From contig CAZSDW010000016.1 of the NCBI GenBank assembly GCA_964605705.1, positions 1 to 64,000 on the forward strand: DNA of 64,000 nt. Reading direction: 5' to 3'. Both the position numbers and the translations under genes were made by a program. The notes below the pieces were generated by a model. It saw only the letters and a program-made list of their open reading frames with translations, searched no databases and was not told the origin of the DNA. Every line of letters begins with the position of its first letter. Position 1 is the stretch's first letter. Source of the DNA: CAZSDW01 sp964605705. GTDB taxonomy: Bacteria > Fidelibacterota > UBA2242. Positions 1-9,195 of the stretch are shown piece after piece.

Positions 1-1677
1 GCGAACCGCTGTTGTATCGTCAAATGTGTGGACGACATTGGCGGCGTTGCATTCATAAATCTTGCGATAAACCGTCTTTGGGTCCATTACATTTCCTTCT
101 GAACGATAGATGACATAGCCGTCGAAATGCGGATCGGTCATAGCGTTATCTGACCATGTCAGATTAATCTTATTACCACCCGATATGACTGTGAATTCAT
201 TGGGCGGTGGAGGCGGTGAAGGAATATTATATCCCGATTCATAATTCGCCATGGCGTTACGAAAAGTCTGCAATAAAGAATCCTTACAACTCCAAACCCA
301 TTCGTCTTTGTACAGATCATGATCGGTTGTTTCAGAACCGTTGGGTCTTTTCAGGGTCGGAGTCCCCGTTCCATTTTCCCAGGCTAACCAGTTAGTGCCA
401 ACTTCTCTGTTCTTTGAGCGCTCCAGACCATTGACGGCTTCAGCAACAATAATTTTGATACTATCGCCGAATGCTAACTGGTAAGGACCAAATCCCGTGG
501 TTTGTGAATAACCACCCGGATCAGAACCCCACTCATTGGCGTAACCACCATCAGCAGTGACGGCATCAGCCTGGGTTATTTCAGCATGTCCGGCAGTCAT
601 CGCATTATATCTCTGACTCATGAATTGTTCATCAAACTGGCTGTATGGAGTCTGGGTAGGTGCTGAATCGGATCCGAGATACATGGTTGATGATGGTTGA
701 CTTGGATTATCGGCTGGATTTCCCGGTGCGGTATCAGCATGGATCGTCACACCGCCGGCATATCTTGCAGCGGCTAAGATTCCATCATCGGTCTCATTGG
801 GACAACCCCAGTCATCAATATAGTTACGATCCGAAACTGGTCCGTAATAAGTGTAGAAAGCACGCATCAGGCTACCATCGTCAGGATCATTGAAAATGAC
901 CTGGTTGAGTGCATTTCTACCCCAGGTGGATGCCCAGGTTCCCCAACCTTCCGCATCGGTCTCAACCGACTCGCCAGAAAGCGCATGGCGATAATTCAGA
1001 AAGAATACAAAATCATTCAATGTCTGCTGATTAACGGTTCCTTCCAGATCAATAATACCGGTATTCTTGAGCGTATAATCATAGATAAAATAATCATCGT
1101 GATTCTGCTGTCCCCAGGCATAGACTTTTCTGGTAATGGTGACGCCGATAGCCGTATTGTTCCGAATAATCATCATACGATCACAGGGTATCGACGGATC
1201 AATTTCATCCAGAACATCATAAATGGTATTCGAAGTCGCCAGAGCGTTATCTACAATAACCATCGAATGATCCTCTTTACCAATAAGTAAATGAAGATCT
1301 TCCATTACCTGATTGGGTCGGTCTGTGTCGCCACTCCGCGGACCAACACCGACGACCTTGGTTGTAAAATCGACATTGACATTGGCATCATGGAAATTCT
1401 TGCAGCCGACCCACATCGCCTTTGCACGGGACGTATGATGGATCAATCCGTAAGCTCCGGGCCAGATGACTGTATTTGGAACTGTCAGTACTCCTGCACC
1501 TTCGACTTCGGCACCTTGCTCTGAAAAACAGTTGTGGATCATTCCAATCCGGATCCACTTCAACTCGCCGCCTGAGCCCGAAGTTTGGGCAAACGCAGGT
1601 TGACTAAGACTGATTATCAGACAAATACCCAAGGTCAGGATCAACCAAATTCCTTTAATATTGTTAAATTTCTTCAT
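1..1677 (-). CDS. Secreted TonB-receptor partner protein 1 (3' end outside window)
   Basis: An open frame runs from ATG at 1677 to the window edge (559 codons, no stop), so the C-terminus is missing. It opens with a signal peptide (MKKFNN, hydrophobic stretch, cleavage near PAFAQ). The protein is a paralogue of the complete partner at 19053-21251. Both share an N-terminal W-x3-G/M-x-H-x4-SEQG-like stretch, a YYGP-S segment, a THADT/LHADA-like segment, a FGPY...VNGL-R-KNREV block, and an Fn3-like stretch with GYxIYRS near the end. It lies 27 bp downstream of TonB receptor 1, so the two are probably one transcription unit. By analogy with the complete copy it probably ends in a type IX-like sorting domain. 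Its function is unknown. I infer a surface or periplasmic partner of the receptor in glycan capture, in the position where Bacteroidota loci carry SusD; no SusD motif is visible. Confidence 0.85.
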   Translation of the reverse strand, partial: MKKFNNIKGIWLILTLGICLIISLSQPAFAQTSGSGGELKWIRIGMIHNCFSEQGAEVEGAGVLTVPNTVIWPGAYGLIHHTSRAKAMWVGCKNFHDANVNVDFTTKVVGVGPRSGDTDRPNQVMEDLHLLIGKEDHSMVIVDNALATSNTIYDVLDEIDPSIPCDRMMIIRNNTAIGVTITRKVYAWGQQNHDDYFIYDYTLKNTGIIDLEGTVNQQTLNDFVFFLNYRHALSGESVETDAEGWGTWASTWGRNALNQVIFNDPDDGSLMRAFYTYYGPVSDRNYIDDWGCPNETDDGILAAARYAGGVTIHADTAPGNPADNPSQPSSTMYLGSDSAPTQTPYSQFDEQFMSQRYNAMTAGHAEITQADAVTADGGYANEWGSDPGGYSQTTGFGPYQLAFGDSIKIIVAEAVNGLERSKNREVGTNWLAWENGTGTPTLKRPNGSETTDHDLYKDEWVWSCKDSLLQTFRNAMANYESGYNIPSPPPPPNEFTVISGGNKINLTWSDNAMTDPHFDGYVIYRSEGNVMDPKTVYRKIYECNAANVVHTFDDTTAVR

Positions 1678-1704
1678 AAATCTTCCTCGCTATTTATGCA
1701 ATTA

Positions 1705-4700
1705 TTATAAATCAAAGGATAAACGGACACCAAAGAAAACTTGCCTCGGATTCAGAAACGTGAAAGAGGTCTGATTCGGCATATCAATATAGGCTTTATT
1801 GTCAAGAATTTTATCCATGCGATCCTCATCGACAGGAGCCCAGGCACCATCGACATATTCAAGATAGTCTTCTGTCGTACTTTCATAATAAATAACACCG
1901 GATAAACCTGTATCATTAACCTGGTCAATAATACCTCTTTGTTCAATTGGCTGATATGCTACACCAGTCGCGCGATAAGCGCCAATCCGATCATCACCGG
2001 GAATATTATCATAATCATCACTTTTTGGTAAATGCAGACTCTGATAATACTGGGTGCGATCTTCGGCTTTGCCCCAATTATTTAAAGCCATCCGTTTATA
2101 ATTGATAAGATTGGAAATATCCATGAAAATCTGGATTTTTACCCGATCCATTGCAAACATCTTACTTAAACGCAACGTCGAGCTGAACCAGTCAGTCTCC
2201 TGTACATTATTTTTTACCGTTGGATCCTCGCTGGGACTCCAGGTTACCCATTCACCAGCTTGCCAGTTTAGCAGCAGGTTCATCATAAAACCACCAACTG
2301 GATACAGACCGGCAATTTCCGGTCCGTATTGATCGGGAGTAAACAGTGACAGGTTAACGCGCGCATAGGGTCTCGGGACCGGTCGCTCCTGGTAGATATT
2401 CACGGTATTTTCATCCCATTGCTGCTGCAAAAGCGGATCCTGGAATACATCACTCCTGCCAAATTGCCCGCTGGTCGAAGCCTGATAGGTGTAGTTGGCA
2501 AAGAAAGTCCACCAGCGTCCGCGATTCTTTCGGAGAGTTACCTCAATACCACGAATATCTTCATAACTGTTACTGGTGGTTTTTTCGTATTCAATACCTC
2601 CAATTGAGGTGTAGGTCGTCAGCGATTGCTGATCGGAAATATCATGATAGAATGCGGCGACCTGCAGTAATAATTGGCTGAACAATGAGTGATCATAACC
2701 CAGTTCATAGGAAATTGTCTTTGCCAGCGTCAGGTTAGGATCACCAAGCATTTCCACTTTTCCCTCTTCGGAGCGGGCGACCCGAAATATGGTCTCATAT
2801 GCGGGAGACTGTTTGAAATGTCCATAGTTAAAGAAAAGTTTGGAATTTTTTGTGATCGGATGTGAAATTCCCAGGCGCGGGCTTAATTGCCACTGGGATT
2901 TTGCTTTAACCATATTGAAATCCCCATCCGGATCGAACTTTGAAGTAAAGAAATTCCGGTCGTAGGGATCGACATTCCACCATTCGGCATCAGGATTACT
3001 ATAATCCAGACGGGCACCGATATTCATGATGAATCCTTCTGTTTCCAGCTTATCCTGAATATACAGCGCTCCCCGAATGGGCTTCTGATGCATCTGAACC
3101 CTTTCAGAGTAGGTATTGCCATCACCCAGTGAAGCAATCGTTCCAAAGTCCAGATCAAGATCATTATACAGAAACTCAACACCGGCTTTGACCAAATTCT
3201 GAAAATTGATCTGGCTGGTCAAATCCAGTTTGAGTGTCGTAGAAGTTGTCACTGTAAAATCACGGGTCTTACTCATATGTCCGCCCAGGAACATTCCGGA
3301 AATACCATTCTCACCTTCGGATTTGTAATTATAGGGTGCTTCATTGACAAAATAACCCGGTAAAATTTCATAAATTTTGGATTCATCACGTCGCACTGTG
3401 GGTCGGGTATTATATTCCTGTCTGAAGTTCTCAATCGAAACTTCATAGAAAGTCTTCTGACTTAAAATATGAGTCAATTTAGCAGCGATTGATCGATGAG
3501 AAATATCGGAGAGACTGTAGTGTCCGGTTCCAAATAAACGCCCCGGACGTGCTTCTGTACCAAGATCCTGAGTAATATCAAGCGGGTCCTTAATATACCA
3601 GTCATCACCAGGATTCCAGGTAAGCCAATTTCCAGCTAAAGTAAACTGCTTACCGGTCAATCCGGTCAATTGCAATTTCATTGATTCATTAATATCGGAG
3701 GTCAACTTTAAAGTCCAGTCATAATCTACATAATCATCGCGGGTCAGGGGCACCAGCAGCATTTGCCGGTTTTTACGATAGGAGGTAAAAAAGCGCATAT
3801 TTCCAAGCATCTTACCAATTACCGGAACCGGACCGCCGAGTCCTGCATCAATATTATAATCAGGTTGATCGAGAACCGGTTTTTTCCGGGTTTCCCATAG
3901 AAATTTCTGCTGGGCACCAATCGGAGTCAAATCATTAGTCGGATCATTATCAGCCATCAACCGCTCTGAAATAGTATTCCAACCATCAAAGTCAGGATAT
4001 TGGTACTGGGTATATTTGTCCCAGGTCGTCAGCGTACCATCTCCATTATAGTCCTGAAATGGTTCATCAGTATCCCAGCTTCCATTGGCATTTACATCGG
4101 TATAAGTCTCACCCACAGCTGTTCCAGTCCAGCAGACGGCATCATCCATATATGAACGAAACCACATCGAGTTTTTGTCAAAAGGGGAAATTCCAAAGTA
4201 CTTTGGTTCCGGCGGGCTATAACGCATTTCAACCGAACCATTATAAGCCTGTTTACCACCCTCTTTTGTAACCACATTGACAATCCCGGAACGAACCTGT
4301 CCGTACTCGGCGTTGAAACCGCCGCGTTCAACTGATATTTCCTGGATTGAAGCCAGCGCAATCGATGATACCGGTTTATTGTTACGTGGATCTCTCAACG
4401 TAACGCCATCCATTAAAAAGAGGGCTTCATCAGCACTGCCACCCCGGATCTGCATATCACCCTGGATACCTGCCTGCAATCCAATAACATTATCAATTGA
4501 GGAAACCGGCAGCGATTCGATTTCATCCGAAGTCACCGCTACCCTGCTGGTAGCGACATCCTGTTTTATTACCGGTCTTTCAGCCACGATGGTAACCGTT
4601 TCTCCTTTGATTGCTTCGATATCGAGTTGCACGTCAATCCGAGTTGTCTGATCGATCGCGACATCGACATCACTGAGAGTAACTTTTTGGTAGCCGATTA

Positions 4701-4941
4701 CAAATACCTGAACCTCATAGACTGCCGGGGGAACATAAAGGATAGTAAACTGTCCATTCAGGTCCGTCGCAGCTCCCAGTGTGGTCCCCACAACAATTAC
4801 ATTGGCACCAAGTAGCGGCTCACCGGTATTTTTATCAGTGACTATCCCGGCTATCTTCCCAGTCGTACTTGACCAAAGTGGGCTGGCTAAAATTAGGGCT
4901 AAAACAAATATTAGCATTAAACTTCGAACACCCTGTCTCAT
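1705..4941 (-). CDS. TonB-dependent receptor 1 (SusC-like, with twin EF-hand insert)
   Basis: A 1078-residue outer-membrane receptor. It has a signal peptide (1-25), a carboxypeptidase-regulatory-like beta domain (about 27-110, GKIAGIVTDKNTGEPLLGANV), a plug domain (about 115-230, with IRGG, DGV-RDPRNN and GGFNAEYGQVRSGIVNVVTK) and a C-terminal beta barrel. It is paralogous over its whole length to the receptor at 21272-24541. Unlike that copy it carries an insert at about residues 280-310 with two canonical 12-residue EF-hand loops (D282-E293 and D297-D308), which suggests calcium binding. The start is supported by AAGGAGGGG just upstream of ATG 4941. It lies 247 bp downstream of galK and just before partner protein 1. 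Its likely role is energised uptake of mannan or galactomannan oligosaccharides. The substrate is inferred from neighbours only. Confidence 0.93.
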   Translation of the reverse strand: MRQGVRSLMLIFVLALILASPLWSSTTGKIAGIVTDKNTGEPLLGANVIVVGTTLGAATDLNGQFTILYVPPAVYEVQVFVIGYQKVTLSDVDVAIDQTTRIDVQLDIEAIKGETVTIVAERPVIKQDVATSRVAVTSDEIESLPVSSIDNVIGLQAGIQGDMQIRGGSADEALFLMDGVTLRDPRNNKPVSSIALASIQEISVERGGFNAEYGQVRSGIVNVVTKEGGKQAYNGSVEMRYSPPEPKYFGISPFDKNSMWFRSYMDDAVCWTGTAVGETYTDVNANGSWDTDEPFQDYNGDGTLTTWDKYTQYQYPDFDGWNTISERLMADNDPTNDLTPIGAQQKFLWETRKKPVLDQPDYNIDAGLGGPVPVIGKMLGNMRFFTSYRKNRQMLLVPLTRDDYVDYDWTLKLTSDINESMKLQLTGLTGKQFTLAGNWLTWNPGDDWYIKDPLDITQDLGTEARPGRLFGTGHYSLSDISHRSIAAKLTHILSQKTFYEVSIENFRQEYNTRPTVRRDESKIYEILPGYFVNEAPYNYKSEGENGISGMFLGGHMSKTRDFTVTTSTTLKLDLTSQINFQNLVKAGVEFLYNDLDLDFGTIASLGDGNTYSERVQMHQKPIRGALYIQDKLETEGFIMNIGARLDYSNPDAEWWNVDPYDRNFFTSKFDPDGDFNMVKAKSQWQLSPRLGISHPITKNSKLFFNYGHFKQSPAYETIFRVARSEEGKVEMLGDPNLTLAKTISYELGYDHSLFSQLLLQVAAFYHDISDQQSLTTYTSIGGIEYEKTTSNSYEDIRGIEVTLRKNRGRWWTFFANYTYQASTSGQFGRSDVFQDPLLQQQWDENTVNIYQERPVPRPYARVNLSLFTPDQYGPEIAGLYPVGGFMMNLLLNWQAGEWVTWSPSEDPTVKNNVQETDWFSSTLRLSKMFAMDRVKIQIFMDISNLINYKRMALNNWGKAEDRTQYYQSLHLPKSDDYDNIPGDDRIGAYRATGVAYQPIEQRGIIDQVNDTGLSGVIYYESTTEDYLEYVDGAWAPVDEDRMDKILDNKAYIDMPNQTSFTFLNPRQVFFGVRLSFDL

Positions 4942-5188
4942 ATTTGACCCCTCCTTATATTTAAAAGAGTTTCATTGTAAATTTTTACCCAAGAGCATCA
5001 AATTGCTTGCATGAGAATATCAATTCGTTCATCAACTCGTTTTGCCACTTTAATCTAATTGATTGCCAATAAATTATGTGTGAATATAGAAAATACTCTT
5101 TTGATAATCAAGAGTCATCATGCTCCATTCGATTAAAAATATCACCACTTTTTATAAAAGTATTTTTTCTCAAATAATAATATCATTT

Positions 5189-6457
5189 TCATTTAAATGT
5201 AACGGCACCCAACGATCGGATATCCAGGACATAACAGCAATTTTCACCAAAGTATTTTCTCATCATTCGGGTATAATTCGCAACGAATTCATCAGGAATA
5301 ATTGCCAGAATCGTACCGGCAAATCCTCCTCCGTGAATTCGACAAGCCCCCCGCCCAATTTCCGTAATGTATTTTTCAGTCAATGCCAGCGCCAACGGCA
5401 CTCCCTGCTCAATCACATTCCTCGTCGAATAAGTATTCTGCAACCATTTAAATGATGAGTTTCCCGACTCATTTATCAATTGCAGAAATTGAGTAAAGTC
5501 ATTGACCTCGAGTGCTTTTTCCAATTTCAAAACACGATCGTTTTCATTAAAAAAATGAAACGCCCGTAAAATCGCCCGATCGCTGACCTTCCCTCTTAAT
5601 TCAGGGATTTGACGGATAAACTTTTCCTTATCGATATCCCTCAGAACTTTTGCATCGAACAGTTGGGCAATTGTACTCATTTCAGCCGGTACAGAAGCAT
5701 AATCAGGCGTAAGGTTCAGGTGATTGCCACCGGTGTCCACTACCAGGAGACGAAAATGAGTTTGTGAGAAATCGAAATCGACTTTTTGGACTAAAGGCTT
5801 TTCCGGATTTTTGAAATCAATAGTGATAATACCGCCAACCGCTGACGCCATCTGATCCATCAGTCCGCAGGGTTTCCCGAAATACCTGTTTTCGGAATAT
5901 TGCCCGATCTGTGCTATAATTTCAGGTGCGATGCTGTTTTCATTAAATAACGCGTTCAGAATTGTCCCAAATAATACTTCCACAGATGCCGACGAACTCA
6001 ATCCCGAGCCGGGTAGTACAGCGCTGGTCATGTAAGCTTCAAACCCGCCTATTTTGTATCCCAATTGCTGAAACCGGGCAACAATTCCACGAATTAAGGC
6101 GGTGGTCGTACCGACCTCATCATCTTTCGGATTAAGGTCTGTAGTGAGTATTTCAAAAGGTTGCTCGTACTGTTCGGAATAGACTGAAATTTTCGATGTC
6201 TCCACGGCTGCAGCGACTGCGATAGAATCCAGGTTTATACTGGCAGTCAGAACGAGTCCGTGATTATGATCGGTATGATTACCGCAAATTTCAGCCCGAC
6301 CGGGTGCACTAAAATAGGCGCGTTCTTTCTCTCCGAATCTCTGTACAAATTCATCATCCAGTTTGCCATACCGGGTCAACTGACAGGAAATAATCCGCTC
6401 ATCATTGCCATAGATATTTTTAATGCCGAATTTCAGAGTATCAATATTCCTTGTCAT
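5189..6457 (-). CDS. galK: Galactokinase
   Basis: A 422-residue GHMP-family kinase that phosphorylates galactose to galactose-1-phosphate (Leloir pathway, cytoplasm). The galactokinase signature is present as a variant (GRAEICGNHTDHNHG, residues 53-67). The ATP-binding GHMP motif PGSGLSSSAS is at 149-158, the catalytic aspartate is D201 in CGLMDQMAS, and motif 3 (RIHGGGFAGT) is near the C-terminus. The E-to-N change in the usual GEHTD is unusual and worth noting. The gene starts 9 bp after galT, so the two are co-transcribed. Together with the Na+/galactose symporter and alpha-galactosidase upstream it handles galactose cut from galactomannan. Confidence 0.95.
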   Translation of the reverse strand: MTRNIDTLKFGIKNIYGNDERIISCQLTRYGKLDDEFVQRFGEKERAYFSAPGRAEICGNHTDHNHGLVLTASINLDSIAVAAAVETSKISVYSEQYEQPFEILTTDLNPKDDEVGTTTALIRGIVARFQQLGYKIGGFEAYMTSAVLPGSGLSSSASVEVLFGTILNALFNENSIAPEIIAQIGQYSENRYFGKPCGLMDQMASAVGGIITIDFKNPEKPLVQKVDFDFSQTHFRLLVVDTGGNHLNLTPDYASVPAEMSTIAQLFDAKVLRDIDKEKFIRQIPELRGKVSDRAILRAFHFFNENDRVLKLEKALEVNDFTQFLQLINESGNSSFKWLQNTYSTRNVIEQGVPLALALTEKYITEIGRGACRIHGGGFAGTILAIIPDEFVANYTRMMRKYFGENCCYVLDIRSLGAVTFK

Positions 6458-6466
6458 TTAATCCAA

Positions 6467-7510
6467 CTATCTTGCTTTATAGTGAATTGTCGGAAGGTTT
6501 CGCAAATGTTCGGCGGCTTGTTCAGGAGTAATATCTCTTTGCGCTTCTGATAACATCTCGTATCCGACCATAAATTTTTTCACCGTCGCCGAACGTAGCA
6601 ACGGCGGATAGAAATGAGCGTGTAATTGCCAGTACTCAATGTTTTTTTTATCGAATGGCGCTCCGTGCCAACCCATTGAATATGGAAAGGAGCAATTGAA
6701 AATATTATCATATTTTGAAAGCAGCTCCTTGAGAATAATCGATAATGATTGCCGCTCTGAATCATTCAAGCCGGGTAACTGCTGAACAGCACGTTTTGGC
6801 AGTAATAAAGTTTCAAATGGCCAAACTGCCCAGTAAGGAACGATTACCAGCCAGAAGTCATTCTCAAGAATAATCCGTTCCCCTATCTGTTGTTCTTTTT
6901 TTATATAATCCATCAGCAGTACGGATTTATATTTCTCAAAGTATTTTAGTTGATGCTGGTCTTCCTTTGCAGGTTCGGAAGGCAGCCTGTCTCCTGCCCA
7001 GATTTGACCATGGGGATGAGGATTGGAGCAACCCATGATCGCTCCCTTGTTTTCAAATACCTGAATCCAGGGATATTTCGCTCCCAACTCCCCGGTCTGG
7101 GAAATCCATAATTCTACAACTTGCTGAATATCAGCTACTGACATTTCAGCCAGTGACAGATTGTGTCGCGGTGAAAAACAGAGCACCCGTGACGTTCCTC
7201 TTACGGAATTCATTTGAAACAGGTCATGATCATTTTCACAGATTTCAGGTGAATCGGGTAACAATGCCGAAAAATCATTGGTAAATACAAAGGTTGTATC
7301 ATACTGTGGATTTCGGTGATCTCCAGCCCGTCTGTTTCCGGGGCAGAGATAGCATTCAGGATCATATTGAGGACGCTGATCCAACGATTCCTGTTCCTGT
7401 TGTCCCTGCCAGGGACGGTTCATCCTATGCGGTGAAACCAGCACCCAATCCCCGGTCAAGGGATTGAAACGTCGGTGCGGGACTTTAATTACTTTATTGG
7501 ACACTTTCAA
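6467..7510 (-). CDS. galT: Galactose-1-phosphate uridylyltransferase
   Basis: A 347-residue HIT-superfamily enzyme that exchanges galactose-1-phosphate with UDP-glucose in the Leloir pathway. The active-site HPHPHG motif is visible with H165-P-H167 (nucleophile H167). A zinc-type C53-x2-C56 pair (CYLCPGN) is near the N-terminus, and the C-terminal HAHFYPP segment is typical. No ATG is available at the 5' end: the frame opens with TTG at 7510, with GTG at 7504 as the alternative, and no clear ribosome site, so the exact start is uncertain. Translation may be coupled to the symporter stop 12 bp upstream. Confidence 0.94.
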   Translation of the reverse strand: MKVSNKVIKVPHRRFNPLTGDWVLVSPHRMNRPWQGQQEQESLDQRPQYDPECYLCPGNRRAGDHRNPQYDTTFVFTNDFSALLPDSPEICENDHDLFQMNSVRGTSRVLCFSPRHNLSLAEMSVADIQQVVELWISQTGELGAKYPWIQVFENKGAIMGCSNPHPHGQIWAGDRLPSEPAKEDQHQLKYFEKYKSVLLMDYIKKEQQIGERIILENDFWLVIVPYWAVWPFETLLLPKRAVQQLPGLNDSERQSLSIILKELLSKYDNIFNCSFPYSMGWHGAPFDKKNIEYWQLHAHFYPPLLRSATVKKFMVGYEMLSEAQRDITPEQAAEHLRNLPTIHYKAR

Positions 7511-7522
7511 AATTATGATTGA

Positions 7523-9160
7523 CTACCAGAATACTGTGTATAAAACCGCTAAAATAATAATCACCGCATATGCACAAATATTGAATACTGAATCAGTCTT
7601 AAAGGTCGCCGCGGTCAGATTTATCCCCTTTGGATCGTCCACAACCTTGGAAGTGCTCAGGCTAACTCCGGCAATAATCACCATTGTAATCAATAAGGTG
7701 TAGAACATCTGGTCCATCCAGGGCATATTAACCACCGGAGTTTTCAGCAGCAGTGCTACCGGTATCGAAGCAATAACACCAATAATTGCAGCTTTGCTGG
7801 TGGATTTTTTCCAGAATAGTCCCATCAGAAAAACCGCCAGAATTCCAGGGCTTACCAGCCCGGTATATTCCTGTATATACTGGAACATCTGCGGAATATT
7901 TCCCAGCAGCGGTGCCATAAATCCCGCAATCACCAGCGCGGCTGCTGCGGTAATCCGACCAATATTGACCATCTGTTTTTCAGAAGCATTTTTATTAATG
8001 TATGGTCTATAGATATCCATTGTAAAGATCGTGGATGTGGAGTTCAGCATGGATGCCAGCGAAGATACAATTGCTGCCACCAGGGCTGCAATGACAATTC
8101 CCTTTAATCCCGTGGGAATAAACATCTTGATCAGCCAGGGATAGGCTTTATCATAATTTATTCCGCCACCCACTTTCGCAAAGGCTTCCTGAACACCGGG
8201 AACAATTGCCGTACCATCGGGTTGCGTAAACATCACAAAAGCAATAATTCCCGGAATGACAACAATCAGTGGAATAATTAATTTCAAAAATGCAGCGAAT
8301 ACCAGACCGCGTTGCGATTCACGAATTGATTTCGCCGCTAAAGCACGTTGAATGATGTACTGGTTGAATCCCCAGTAATACAGATTCGCGACCCACATCC
8401 CTCCGATAAGGACTGCAATTCCCGGCAAATTGAAAAATTCAGCATGACTGCGCTCGAGGATCATATGGAATTTATCACCGGCAACGTTATAAATATGACC
8501 AAGTCCATGTATCATCCCGCCGGCAGGGGTGACATGATTCAATGCAATGATTGTTGTAATAACGCCACCCAAAACCAGCATAATAACCTGAACCACATCC
8601 GTCCATGCTACCGCTGCCAAACCGCCATACAGAGAATACGCCGCCGCGATGAAGCCCAGACCGATAATGGCATAAATAATCAAACTGCCATCACCGGTGC
8701 CAATAATCGTATCCACCGCTTTTGCTCCCAAAAACAGCACCGATGTCAAATTCACGAAAATAAAAAGTGCAATCCAGAAAACAGCCAGGATCGTTTTCAG
8801 GTTTGTGTTGAACCGATGCTCAATAAATTCCGGAATTGTGTATAATTTCTTCTCAATGAATATCGGCAGGAAATATTTGGCGACGATAATTAATGTCAAA
8901 GCTGCCATCCATTCATAGGATGCTATCGCCAGACCAATCGCGAAGCCGGAACCGGACATCCCGATAAACTGCTCGGCGGAAATATTTGCCGCAATCAGCG
9001 AGGCACCAATTGCCCACCAGGGAAGTGTTTTTCCAGCCAAGAAATAATCCTCTGAACTCTTCTGTTTTCCTTTTTTCTCGCGGGACACCCATAGCCCCAG
9101 TCCAACGATTACAACCAGATAGCCAACAAACACGATAACATCAACTGTTGAAAAATGCAT
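7523..9160 (-). CDS. sglT: Na+/galactose symporter, close homologue of Vibrio SglT
   Basis: A 545-residue solute:sodium symporter with about 14 membrane segments. From memory it is strikingly close, across its full length, to the structurally known Vibrio parahaemolyticus vSGLT: the N-terminal SEDYFLAGK-LPWWA-GASLIAANISAEQF block, the VANLYYWGFNQYIIQR block and the SSLASMLNST-TIFTMDIY block are nearly identical. Residues aligning with the vSGLT galactose site are kept (N59 and Q64 in ANISAEQ, E83 in SYEW, and the N/Y pair in LYYWGFNQ). It should import galactose with Na+ into the cytoplasm for galK and galT directly downstream. ATG 9160 has GAGG 7 bp upstream. This is one of the clearest substrate assignments in the locus. 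Confidence 0.95.
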   Translation of the reverse strand: MHFSTVDVIVFVGYLVVIVGLGLWVSREKKGKQKSSEDYFLAGKTLPWWAIGASLIAANISAEQFIGMSGSGFAIGLAIASYEWMAALTLIIVAKYFLPIFIEKKLYTIPEFIEHRFNTNLKTILAVFWIALFIFVNLTSVLFLGAKAVDTIIGTGDGSLIIYAIIGLGFIAAAYSLYGGLAAVAWTDVVQVIMLVLGGVITTIIALNHVTPAGGMIHGLGHIYNVAGDKFHMILERSHAEFFNLPGIAVLIGGMWVANLYYWGFNQYIIQRALAAKSIRESQRGLVFAAFLKLIIPLIVVIPGIIAFVMFTQPDGTAIVPGVQEAFAKVGGGINYDKAYPWLIKMFIPTGLKGIVIAALVAAIVSSLASMLNSTSTIFTMDIYRPYINKNASEKQMVNIGRITAAAALVIAGFMAPLLGNIPQMFQYIQEYTGLVSPGILAVFLMGLFWKKSTSKAAIIGVIASIPVALLLKTPVVNMPWMDQMFYTLLITMVIIAGVSLSTSKVVDDPKGINLTAATFKTDSVFNICAYAVIIILAVLYTVFW

Positions 9161-9195
9161 ATTTATCCTCTTCTAATTAATTCAATTCTTGGTTT

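Noticed and set aside
5095..5115. LacI-type operator between galK and TonB receptor 1
   Set aside because: ACTCTT/AAGAGT forms an inverted repeat, but it has no AAnCGnTT core and no match to O1/O2; kept only as a weak hairpin.
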